The notes: generated by a model from the sequence alone, not told the origin. DNA of 5,755 bases from an uncultured Oscillospiraceae bacterium (GCA_937915075.1 CALDMA010000124.1:1-5755), one strand, 5' to 3'; numbered from the stretch's first letter, positions 1 to 5,443 are shown. Program-made: numbers and translations.

Positions 1-39
1 GCCCAAATATTAACTTGGCTGAAAATATCAATTATCAAG

Positions 40-87
40 TGGACCCGCTTTATGTCGGGATCGCCCTCCCAGCTGAGCTACAGGCCC
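40..87 (-). pseudogene. tRNA-like remnant (acceptor 5' strand and D arm)
   Basis: Read on the minus strand from 87, the sequence begins GGGCCTGTAGCTCAGCTGG, a textbook tRNA 5' end: seven acceptor bases, the U8-A9 linker, then a D arm GCTC / AGCTGGGA / GGGC whose four stem pairs all form, one as G-U. After position 62 the match to a tRNA fails. There is no 5-bp anticodon stem with a 7-base loop and no T arm with a TTCGA loop, although a GATCCCG segment resembles the 3' side of a T arm. Bases 47-41 (CGGGTCC) can still pair with all seven acceptor bases (two G-U), followed by A at 40. This suggests a tRNA that lost its middle, or a tRNA 5' half joined to other sequence. A good promoter lies just upstream. 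It could also be an assembly artefact near a contig end. The amino-acid identity cannot be read because no anticodon is recognisable. Confidence 0.45.
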
Positions 88-107
88 ATGAACTTTTCAG
101 CCCGCAT

Positions 108-136
108 ATCATACCACAGCTTTTCTCATTTGTGAA
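108..136 (-). promoter_or_regulatory. Promoter of the tRNA-like element (minus strand)
   Basis: On the minus strand there is a -35 box TTCACA (136-131), a 17-base spacer and a -10 box TATGAT (113-108). Transcription would start near 101, about 14 bases before the tRNA-like acceptor strand. The DNA just upstream of the -35 (137-170) is a run of A/T tracts that could act as an UP element. The promoter fits sigma-70/SigA consensus well. This is sequence reading only. Confidence 0.55.
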
Positions 137-168
137 GTCCTTTTTTCACTTTTTTCAAAAAATTTTTG

Positions 169-197
169 TTGCCTTTCCGAAAACCGTATCGTATAAT
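169..197 (+). promoter_or_regulatory. Promoter of SRP RNA / dnaX unit
   Basis: A -35 box TTGCCT (169-174), a 17-base spacer and a perfect -10 box TATAAT (192-197) place the start of transcription at about 204-208, a few bases before the first paired base of the SRP RNA (212). T-rich and A-rich tracts at 141-168 directly upstream look like an UP element, which would suit a highly expressed stable RNA. No other promoter was seen between here and dnaX, so dnaX and ebfC probably depend on it at least in part. Confidence 0.8.
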
Positions 198-210
198 ATC
201 TTTTGTTATC

Positions 211-350
211 CGTCCTCCGCATACAGCTGCGGGATCGGTCTTGCGCAATGAATGCCCGCGAACCATGTCAGGCGGGGAACCGAGCAGCATTAAGCGGGAC
301 CAGCCATGTGCCGCAAGGGCGCCGGTCACGCAGCTGTATACGGAGGACCT
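211..350 (+). ncRNA. ffs: Bacterial small signal recognition particle RNA (4.5S type)
   Basis: This is the RNA core of the signal recognition particle, which with Ffh targets nascent membrane and secreted proteins to FtsY and the translocon. The diagnostic helix 8 is present: GTCAGG (267-272), CGG, a GGAA tetraloop (276-279), CCG, then AGCAGC (283-288). It is closed by CCCGC (255-259) pairing with GCGGG (294-298). Further out, CTTGCG near 240-245 can pair with CGCAAG near 312-317. The ends form a 20-bp helix between 212-231 and 329-348 with a single G-U pair. The whole is a rod of about 140 nt with no Alu domain, so it is the short bacterial form, somewhat longer than the E. coli 4.5S RNA. 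The position just ahead of dnaX matches Firmicutes such as Bacillus subtilis (scr-dnaX). Exact ends are estimated from the promoter and terminal helix. Confidence 0.92.
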
Positions 351-356
351 TTTCTA
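329..356 (+). terminator. Possible weak/leaky terminator at SRP RNA 3' end
   Basis: The 3' strand of the long SRP terminal helix (329-348) is followed at once by CTTTTCT (349-355). A strong helix plus a short U tract could release the SRP RNA, but the tract is short and interrupted, so readthrough into dnaX, which starts 25 bases further on, is expected. RNase processing of a longer transcript is the alternative way to make the 3' end. Confidence 0.4.
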
Positions 357-380
357 TCCTTACGAAAGGGGCAATGTGGT

Positions 381-2120
381 ATGTACCAGGCGCTGTACCG
401 CAAGTGGCGGCCCAAGACCTTCTCCGACGTGGTCGGGCAGGAGCATGTGACCGAAACGCTGCAGCGGCAGGTCGCGGAGGGACGGCTCTCGCACGCCTAC
501 CTCTTCACCGGCACGCGCGGCACGGGCAAAACCACCTGCGCGAAGATCCTCGCCAAGGCGGTCAACTGCGAGCATCCCGAGAACGGTAACCCCTGCAACA
601 AATGCCCGAGCTGCCTCGGCATCGAGTCCGGCGGCTTTCTCGATGTGATGGAGCTCGACGCCGCCTCGAACAACGGCGTGGACCACGTCCGTGCGCTGCG
701 GGACGAGGCCATCTACTCCCCCGCACAGGTGAAAAAGCGCGTGTACATCATCGACGAGGTACACATGCTCTCCATCGCGGCGTTCAACGCGCTGCTGAAA
801 ATTCTGGAGGAGCCGCCGGAGCATCTGATGTTCATTCTTGCGACGACCGAGCTGCACAAGGTGCCCGCGACCATTCTCTCGCGCTGTCAGCGCTTTGCGT
901 TCCGGCGCATCCTGCCGCGCGAGATCGTGGGACGGCTGAACTACATCGCGGAGCGGGAGGGCATCGACCTTCGGCCGGACGGCGCGGAGCTGCTCGCGCA
1001 CATCGCCGACGGCGCGCTGCGCGACGCGCTGAGTCTCTTAGACCAGTGCGCGGCGGCGGGCGGGACCATCGATAGTACGGCGGTGCTCGACGCGCTGGGA
1101 CTGGCGGGCAACCTGCAAACCGCACAGCTGATGGACTGCGTTCTGCGGCGCGACACAAAGGCCGCGCTGCTGCTGCTTCACCGGCTCTACGGCGGCGGCA
1201 AGGATGTGGGCGCGGTGCTCGGCGAGCTGTCCGCGCTCGCACGCGATCTTCTTATTTCCAAAACGGCTCCCGAGGGCGGTGCGGCGCTGCTCACGGGCGG
1301 CTACGACAGCCAAACGATGGACGGTCTTTTGCGGCAGGCCGACAGTGCACGGCTCATCGCCATCTGCACTACGCTCCAGCGCGCGGCGGCGGACATGAAC
1401 GTGAGCGTCAACCGCCGCACGGACGCGGAGCTGTGTCTCTTGAAGCTCTGCGACGAAACGCTCTCCGGCGACCTGAGCGCCATCAACGCGCGGCTCGCAC
1501 GGCTCGAACAGCAGATGGCCGCGGGCGTGCGCTATGCCGCCGCGGAAAGCACGGCGCAGGCGGCGCCCGCGCCGTCGGAGAAGCCCGCTCCCGCAAAGAC
1601 TGCGGCGAAGCCGACAACCGCGGAGGATGAAGCACCTCCCCCGTGGGAGGACAGCGCGCCCGCCGTGCCGGAGGATGAGCCGCCGTTTGACGACGCTCCC
1701 CCGCCCTACGGCGAGCCGACAGAGCCAAAAAGGCCGCAGAGCGCGATGCCGGCTCCCGCGCCGCAGGCCACGGAGCCGAAGGCGGAAGCGCCCAAGCCGA
1801 CCGGCGACAGCGACATCTGGCTCACGCTGATGGAGAGCTACAAAAATCGGCTCACGCCCGACAAACGTGCGTTCGTCGGTCAGGCGGACGGACGGCTCGC
1901 CAACGGCGTGCTGACGGTCTACTGCCCGACGGCGGTGACGAAGGCCATGCTCGATACCGAGGCGGTCGCCGCGGTGCTGCGCGAGGTGACGGGGCAGAGC
2001 GTCGGTCAGGCGATCTCCGTGCGCTTTGTGGTCGGCGAGCCGGAGGACGGCAAAAAACGCGACAAATTCCAGGATCTGCTGCGCATGGGCAGCAAGTTCG
2101 ATAACTTCAACATCAAGTAA
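381..2120 (+). CDS. dnaX: DNA polymerase III subunit gamma/tau
   Basis: The clamp-loader ATPase subunit of the replicative polymerase: it loads the beta sliding clamp and, as tau, couples polymerase and helicase. The 579-aa protein opens MYQALYRKWRP, the family N-terminus. The AAA+ module shows Walker A GTRGTGKT (44-51), a zinc knuckle at Cys63, 72, 75 and 78, Walker B VYIIDEVH (121-128), sensor-1 ATTE (154-157) and the SRC arginine-finger motif (167-169). Clamp-loader domain III follows to about residue 385. Then comes a Pro/Ala/Glu-rich flexible linker (about 385-474) and a C-terminal tau-specific domain from DIWLTLMESY to the end. The frame is open further upstream to 306, but the ATG at 381 is chosen because it gives the conserved N-terminus and has AAAGGGG (365-371) nine bases ahead; the upstream part overlaps the SRP RNA. 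No A AAA AAG slippery heptamer was seen, so probably only full-length tau is made. It is 19 bases ahead of ebfC. Confidence 0.97.
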   Translation: MYQALYRKWRPKTFSDVVGQEHVTETLQRQVAEGRLSHAYLFTGTRGTGKTTCAKILAKAVNCEHPENGNPCNKCPSCLGIESGGFLDVMELDAASNNGVDHVRALRDEAIYSPAQVKKRVYIIDEVHMLSIAAFNALLKILEEPPEHLMFILATTELHKVPATILSRCQRFAFRRILPREIVGRLNYIAEREGIDLRPDGAELLAHIADGALRDALSLLDQCAAAGGTIDSTAVLDALGLAGNLQTAQLMDCVLRRDTKAALLLLHRLYGGGKDVGAVLGELSALARDLLISKTAPEGGAALLTGGYDSQTMDGLLRQADSARLIAICTTLQRAAADMNVSVNRRTDAELCLLKLCDETLSGDLSAINARLARLEQQMAAGVRYAAAESTAQAAPAPSEKPAPAKTAAKPTTAEDEAPPPWEDSAPAVPEDEPPFDDAPPPYGEPTEPKRPQSAMPAPAPQATEPKAEAPKPTGDSDIWLTLMESYKNRLTPDKRAFVGQADGRLANGVLTVYCPTAVTKAMLDTEAVAAVLREVTGQSVGQAISVRFVVGEPEDGKKRDKFQDLLRMGSKFDNFNIK

Positions 2121-2139
2121 CATCAGGAGGAATACGGAT

Positions 2140-2505
2140 ATGGCAAAGGGTTACAGCGCGCGCCGCGGCTTCTCAAACGGCGCGGGACAGGCGGCGCAGC
2201 AGATGCAGATGCAGCAGAAGCTCATGCAGATGCAGCAGGAGATGGCAAAGGCCCAGCAGGAGGTCGAGGAGGCCACCTTCACCGCGAGCGTCGGCGGCGG
2301 TGTCGTCAGCGCGGCGGCGAACGGCAAGAAGGAGATCACCGCGCTCACCATCAAGCCCGAGGCGGTCGATCCCGAGGATGTCGAGATGCTGCAGGATCTC
2401 GTGATCTCCGCGGTCAACGAGGCGCTGCGTCAGGCGGACGATGCGATGAGCAGCCGCATGAACAGCTTCACCAGCGGCCTGAATATCCCCGGTCTGGGGC
2501 TATAA
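2140..2505 (+). CDS. ebfC: YbaB/EbfC family nucleoid-associated DNA-binding protein
   Basis: A 121-aa member of the YbaB/EbfC family, small dimeric DNA-binding proteins that coat the nucleoid and, in some species, influence gene expression and recombinational repair. The first 12-15 residues are a basic, Gly-rich extension. A strongly Gln/Met-rich helix (about 17-46, with QMQMQQKLMQMQQEMAKAQQE-like composition) is the usual coiled-coil N-terminal helix. The beta-sheet core around VGGGVVSAAANGKKEITALTI follows, then the conserved VDPEDVEMLQDLV segment (about residues 77-90) and the C-terminal GLNIPGL signature. The ATG at 2140 has a perfect AGGAGG (2125-2130) nine bases upstream; the frame is open further upstream but that part overlaps dnaX. 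It follows dnaX by 19 bases, as in most bacteria. The usual third gene, recR, is absent and a terminator follows at once. Confidence 0.95.
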   Translation: MAKGYSARRGFSNGAGQAAQQMQMQQKLMQMQQEMAKAQQEVEEATFTASVGGGVVSAAANGKKEITALTIKPEAVDPEDVEMLQDLVISAVNEALRQADDAMSSRMNSFTSGLNIPGLGL

Positions 2506-2520
2506 GCACAGAATACGGCA

Positions 2521-2563
2521 AGGAGGCGCTGTCCAATGGACGGCGCCTCCTGTTTTTATTTTT
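2521..2563 (+). terminator. Rho-independent terminator of the ffs-dnaX-ebfC unit
   Basis: A perfect 14-bp stem (2521-2534 with 2538-2551, one G-U pair) with a 3-base AAT loop is followed by G and the tract TTTTTATTTTT (2553-2563). It sits 15 bases after the ebfC stop. The U tract overlaps the stop codon of the convergent MATE gene (TAA at 2558-2556). On the minus strand the same hairpin has no T run after it, so it works mainly for the plus-strand unit. Confidence 0.92.
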
Positions 2564-3935
2564 GGTTCAGGCGTTCGCCGGCCGCGCGCAGCGTCCTGCG
2601 CAGGAAGATGGCCGAGAGCGTCAGGCTCACGAGCTCGGCGATGGGGAACGACCACCACACCAGCTCCAGCCGTCCGGTCAGGGAGAGCAGATACGCCACC
2701 GGCAGCAGCACACAGATCTGACGGCAGACCGAGACGATCAGGCTGTAGAACGGCGTGCCGAGCGCCTGGAAGACGCTGCCCGAGACGATGCAGAAGCCCG
2801 CGAGCGGGAACGTCAGGCCGATGATGCGCAGCGCGGTCCTGCCGATGGTCAGCATCTCCTCCGAGGGCGAGAAAAGGCCGAGCAGCGTACCGGGGATGAA
2901 CTCAAAAAGCGCAAGGCCCACGCACATGATGGCAATGGCCGTAACAGCCGAAAGACGGATCGTCCTGCGGAAGCGCTCCGGCTTGCCCGCACCGTAGTTG
3001 TACGAAATGATGGGCACCATCGCGTTATTCAGGCCGAAGATGGGCATAAAAATGAAGCTCTGGAGCTTGAAGTACGCGCCGAACACCGCCGTCGCCGCCT
3101 CGGTGAAGGAGATGAGGATCTTGTTCATGCCAAACACCATCACCGAGCCGATGGACTGCATGATGATGGACGGCACGCCGACCGCGTAGATCTCCTTGAT
3201 GGTCGCGGCGTGGGGACGGATCTCACGGCGGCGCAGATGCACGTCGGGATTGCGTGTGAGGTTGAGATAGAAGCCGATGGCCGCGCCGACGAGCTGACCG
3301 ATAACGGTGGCGACCGCCGCACCGGCGACCTCCAGCCGCGGGAAGCCGAGCAGGCCGAAAATGAGGATGGGGTCAAGAACGATATTGATGGCCGCGCCGG
3401 CGATCTGCGTGATCATGGAGAGGTTCGTGCGTCCCGTCGATTGCAGCAGGCGCTCATTATACATCTGGAAGAACAGGCCGATCGAGCAGCCGATGCAGAC
3501 GGTCACATAGTCGCGTCCGTAGGCAATGATCTGCGGGTTGTCCGTCTGAAAGCGGAAGAACGGTCCCGCAAGCGTCCAGCCGATGAGGGCAAAAAGCGCA
3601 AAATTGCACAGCGTGAGGAACAGGCCGACATTCGCCGCGCGGTCCGCGCCCGCCTGATTCTTCTCGCCCAGCGAGCGGGAGAGCAGCGCGTTCATGCCCA
3701 CGCCCGTGCCGCCGGAAAAGGCGATGCACAGCGTTTGAAGCGGGAACGCGAGCGACACGGCGTTCATTGCGTCCTGGCTGAGCTTTGCCACAAAGATGCT
3801 GTCCACCACGTTGTAGAGTGCTTGAAACAGCATGGATACCATCATCGGCACCGCCATGCTGAAGAGCAGTCTGCCGACCGGCATGGTGCCCATTTTGTTT
3901 TCCTGTATGATCTCTTCTCTGATATTTTCGTCCAT
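2556..3935 (-). CDS. MATE family efflux transporter
   Basis: A 459-aa inner-membrane multidrug and toxin extrusion antiporter, a family that uses Na+ or H+ gradients to export cationic drugs and other compounds. The length and about 12 hydrophobic segments fit the family. Two related halves are visible: the first begins PVGRLLFSMAVPMM (about residue 19) and the second IKEIYAVGVPSIIMQ (about 246). Family-typical stretches include NAVSLAFPLQ (58-67), the NIVLDPILIFG segment (184-194) and GLNNAMVPIISYNYGAGKPER (301-321). It resembles the MepA/DinF-like clostridial branch more than classical NorM, but the substrate cannot be predicted. The ATG at 3935 has GGAG nine bases upstream; Met15 is a weaker alternative. 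It lies 58 bases after prfB on the same strand, converges with ebfC and has no obvious promoter of its own in the gap, so it may be read through from prfB. A hairpin in that gap could reduce its expression. Confidence 0.93.
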   Translation of the reverse strand: MDENIREEIIQENKMGTMPVGRLLFSMAVPMMVSMLFQALYNVVDSIFVAKLSQDAMNAVSLAFPLQTLCIAFSGGTGVGMNALLSRSLGEKNQAGADRAANVGLFLTLCNFALFALIGWTLAGPFFRFQTDNPQIIAYGRDYVTVCIGCSIGLFFQMYNERLLQSTGRTNLSMITQIAGAAINIVLDPILIFGLLGFPRLEVAGAAVATVIGQLVGAAIGFYLNLTRNPDVHLRRREIRPHAATIKEIYAVGVPSIIMQSIGSVMVFGMNKILISFTEAATAVFGAYFKLQSFIFMPIFGLNNAMVPIISYNYGAGKPERFRRTIRLSAVTAIAIMCVGLALFEFIPGTLLGLFSPSEEMLTIGRTALRIIGLTFPLAGFCIVSGSVFQALGTPFYSLIVSVCRQICVLLPVAYLLSLTGRLELVWWSFPIAELVSLTLSAIFLRRTLRAAGERLNQK

Positions 3936-3959
3936 TTTCCGTATCTCCGTGCGTGAAAG

Positions 3960-3998
3960 GGTGCTCCGTCCGACAGACAGAGCACCTTTTTCTTTATT
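3960..3998 (+). terminator. Hairpin with plus-strand T tract between MATE gene and prfB
   Basis: An 11-bp stem (3960-3970 with 3976-3986, one G-T pair in the middle) with a 5-base loop is followed on the plus strand by TTTTTCTTTATTTTTT, which runs into the last codons of prfB. On the plus strand it is a strong intrinsic terminator. On the minus strand, the direction of both neighbouring genes, the stem is followed only by CTTTCAC, so termination there would be weak or partial. It ends about 25 bases before the MATE start codon in transcript order. Confidence 0.65.
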
Positions 3999-5118
3999 TT
4001 TTCAGTTCGCCGTTCGCGGCCTTGGTGAGGTAGGCATTGATGAAGCCGTCGAGGTCGCCGTCCATGACCGCCTGGATGTTGCCGGTCTCGTAGTCCGTGC
4101 GCGTATCCTTGACGAGCTGGTAGGGCATAAAGACGTAGGAGCGGATCTGACTGCCCCATTCGATCTTGAGCTGCACGCCCTTGAGGTCGCTGATCTTCTC
4201 GGCGTGCTGCTGGATCTTGAGCTCCATGAGCTTGGATTTGAGCATCTGCATGGCGTAGTCGCGGTTCTGGAACTGGCTGCGCTGCGTCTGGCAGGCGGTG
4301 ACGATGCCGGTGGGGATATGGATGAGGCGCACCGCCGACGAGGTCTTATTGACGTGCTGGCCGCCCGCGCCGGAGGAGCGGTAGACCTGCATTTCAATGT
4401 CCTCGGGGCGAATGTCGACCTCGATGTCGTTGGGCAGCTCGGGCATGACCTCGAGCGCGGCGAAGCTCGTCTGGCGGCGTGCGTTCGCGTCGAAGGGCGA
4501 AACGCGCACCAGACGGTGGACGCCGTTCTCGCTCTTGAGATAGCCGTAGGCGTTCTCGCCCTTGATCATGACCGTCGCACTCTTGATACCGGCCTCTTCG
4601 CCGTCGATATAGTCCAGCATCTCGAACTCGAAGCCGTGCTTGTTCGCCCACTGCATATACATACGGTAGAGCATCTGTGTCCAGTCCTGCGCCTCGGTGC
4701 CGCCCGCGCCGGCGTGGAAGGTCAGGATGGCGTTGCAGTTATCGTACTCGCCGGAAAGCAGCGTCGTAAGGCGGACCTCCTCGATCCGTTTCTCAAGATC
4801 GGCAAAGCCCTCCTCCAGCTCGGGCAGCAGGCTGGCGTCGTCCATCTCGTTGCCCATGTCGATGAGGGCGAGCAGGTCGTCGCGCGTGGAGACGAGCTTT
4901 TCAAAGCGGTGGACCTTATTCTGCAGCTGCTTGGTGCGCATCTGGTTGGCCTGCGAGCGCTCGATGTCGTTCCAGAAGCCGTCCTCGTGCGCCTCGGCCT
5001 CGAGCCGCGCGATCTCATGCTTGGAGGATTCGATATCGAGGGCCTTCTGAAGGTTATCAAACGTGTCGCTCATGGCGAGCAGCTTCTGCTTATAGGAATC
5101 GTATTCGATAACAGCCAT
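3994..5118 (-). CDS. prfB: Peptide chain release factor 2 (RF2), no programmed frameshift
   Basis: Class I release factor that reads UGA and UAA stop codons in the ribosomal A site and triggers peptide hydrolysis. The 374-aa protein shows the RF2 anticodon-like motif SPF (207-209), which separates it from RF1 (PxT), and the catalytic GGQ loop (252-254) within SSGAGGQHVNKT. Other family blocks are the N-terminal helical domain, HAGAGGTEAQDW (135-146), GVHRLVR (199-205) and WGSQIRSYVF (321-330). Most RF2 genes carry a CTT TGA frameshift site near codon 25; here the matching place reads CTC GAT (Leu27-Asp28) in one continuous frame. The ATG at 5118 has AGGAG six bases upstream and gives a full N-terminus. 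A consensus promoter lies 37 bases upstream. The gene downstream is a MATE transporter, and the stop codon is TAA. Confidence 0.97.
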   Translation of the reverse strand: MAVIEYDSYKQKLLAMSDTFDNLQKALDIESSKHEIARLEAEAHEDGFWNDIERSQANQMRTKQLQNKVHRFEKLVSTRDDLLALIDMGNEMDDASLLPELEEGFADLEKRIEEVRLTTLLSGEYDNCNAILTFHAGAGGTEAQDWTQMLYRMYMQWANKHGFEFEMLDYIDGEEAGIKSATVMIKGENAYGYLKSENGVHRLVRVSPFDANARRQTSFAALEVMPELPNDIEVDIRPEDIEMQVYRSSGAGGQHVNKTSSAVRLIHIPTGIVTACQTQRSQFQNRDYAMQMLKSKLMELKIQQHAEKISDLKGVQLKIEWGSQIRSYVFMPYQLVKDTRTDYETGNIQAVMDGDLDGFINAYLTKAANGELKK

Positions 5119-5154
5119 GGTGATCTCCTCTTCTCATACTGCATTAGCCGAAAA

Positions 5155-5183
5155 AGTATATCATACTGCCGCGCGAAAGGCAA
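5155..5183 (-). promoter_or_regulatory. prfB promoter
   Basis: On the minus strand there is a -35 box TTGCCT (5183-5178), a 17-base spacer and a -10 box TATACT (5160-5155). The -35 hexamer and spacing are the same as in the SRP RNA promoter. The start of transcription would be near 5148, giving a short leader of about 30 bases that contains AGGAG before the prfB ATG at 5118. Confidence 0.8.
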
Positions 5184-5185
5184 GA

Positions 5186-5218
5186 AAAATCCGCCCTGAC
5201 GGCGGATTTTCCCGTTTT
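5186..5218. terminator. Bidirectional-looking hairpin just upstream of the prfB promoter
   Basis: A perfect 10-bp stem AAAATCCGCC / GGCGGATTTT (5186-5195 with 5201-5210) has a 5-base loop. On the plus strand it is followed by CCCG and seven Ts (5215-5221). On the minus strand the T run is built into the stem end and continues as TCTT. It ends two bases from the prfB -35 box. It could stop minus-strand readthrough from the small ORF upstream and also plus-strand transcripts that are antisense to prfB. Confidence 0.6.
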
Positions 5219-5244
5219 TTTATCGTCAATGGCGCAAACGGCCC

Positions 5245-5278
5245 CATAAAAGCAAAAAATCCACGCATCCCTGCGTGG
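5245..5278 (-). terminator. Rho-independent terminator after the small ORF
   Basis: On the minus strand the stem CCACGCA / TGCGTGG (5278-5272 with 5267-5261) with a 4-base loop is followed directly by ATTTTTTGCTTTT. It lies 15 bases after the TGA of the 26-codon small ORF, which is good evidence that a minus-strand transcript really ends here. The plus-strand flank has only scattered Ts. Confidence 0.8.
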
Positions 5279-5293
5279 TTCCGTTTTGGTCGC

Positions 5294-5307
5294 TCAGCGC
5301 TCGCTGA
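5294..5307. repeat. Near-palindrome over the small ORF stop codon
   Basis: TCAGCG and CGCTGA face each other across two bases, so the last codons and the TGA of the small ORF lie in an inverted repeat. The 2-base centre is too tight for a full hairpin, but four or five pairs could form with a larger loop. This may be chance. Confidence 0.4.
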
Positions 5308-5374
5308 CGATCTGCTCCGTCGTGCCGAAGATCATGTCATCGACGTCGAAGCCCTTGAAGTTTTCAAACATCAT
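5294..5374 (-). CDS. Small ORF, 26 aa, unknown function
   Basis: Function not recognised. The ORF begins with tandem ATG codons (MMFENFKGF...) and ends ...TTEQIVSER before TGA. It is acidic (about six Asp/Glu against one Lys and one Arg), with Phe at positions 3, 6, 9 and 16 and no hydrophobic stretch long enough for a membrane segment or signal peptide, so the product would be a soluble cytosolic peptide. Support for real expression is its own promoter (TTGCAC-17-TATTCT), an AAAGGAG Shine-Dalgarno (5394-5388) and a strong terminator 15 bases after the stop. Almost all codons end in G or C like the large genes here, while the flanking DNA is AT-rich. The weak point is the 13-base gap from AGGAG to the first ATG; an in-frame GTG at 5386 is too close. 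It is the only ORF here ending in TGA. Alternatives are a leader peptide or a small RNA of about 150 nt. Confidence 0.5.
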   Translation of the reverse strand: MMFENFKGFDVDDMIFGTTEQIVSER

Positions 5375-5414
5375 ATTGGTTCTCACGCTCCTTTCTCTTT
5401 TCAATTTCAAGTAT

Positions 5415-5443
5415 AGAATACCACTTCTTCGTCAAGTGTGCAA
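5415..5443 (-). promoter_or_regulatory. Promoter of the small ORF transcript
   Basis: On the minus strand there is TTGCAC (5443-5438), a 17-base spacer and TATTCT (5420-5415), which puts the start near 5408, about 34 bases before the first ATG. A second possible pair, TTGACG with TATACT, has only a 14-base spacer and is less likely. The AT-rich DNA at 5450-5515 lies upstream and is shared with the divergent mnmG promoter. Confidence 0.65.

Noticed and set aside
15..251. 78-codon plus-strand ORF over the window start
   Set aside because: It runs through the antisense of the tRNA-like element, two promoters and the start of the SRP RNA, has no convincing ribosome binding site, and its composition follows T-rich intergenic DNA.
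306..380. Upstream extension of dnaX to the ATG at 306
   Set aside because: It overlaps the SRP RNA 3' half. The conserved MYQALYRKWRP start and an AAAGGGG site fit the ATG at 381.
1038..2123. 361-codon minus-strand open frame inside dnaX
   Set aside because: Low-complexity Arg/Leu/Ala/His-rich shadow of dnaX with no ribosome binding site or recognisable domain.
2536..2721. 61-codon plus-strand ORF after ebfC with AAGGAGG at an ideal distance
   Set aside because: The AAGGAGG is the 5' arm of the terminator stem and the ATG is in its 3-base loop region. The ORF then runs antisense into the MATE gene with no family likeness.
2562..3956. 464-codon plus-strand open frame across the MATE gene
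   Set aside because: It is the antisense shadow of the transporter. The translation is rich in Arg, Asp, Glu, Ala and His with no domain pattern, while the minus strand gives a clear 12-segment MATE protein.
3832..5199. 455-codon plus-strand open frame across prfB
   Set aside because: Antisense to RF2, which has SPF and GGQ motifs. Long antisense frames are expected in GC-rich genes with G/C at third positions.
5375..5386. GTG start at 5386 for the small ORF
   Set aside because: It is in frame but only one base from AAAGGAG, too close for normal initiation; the ATG at 5374 is preferred although its spacing is long.
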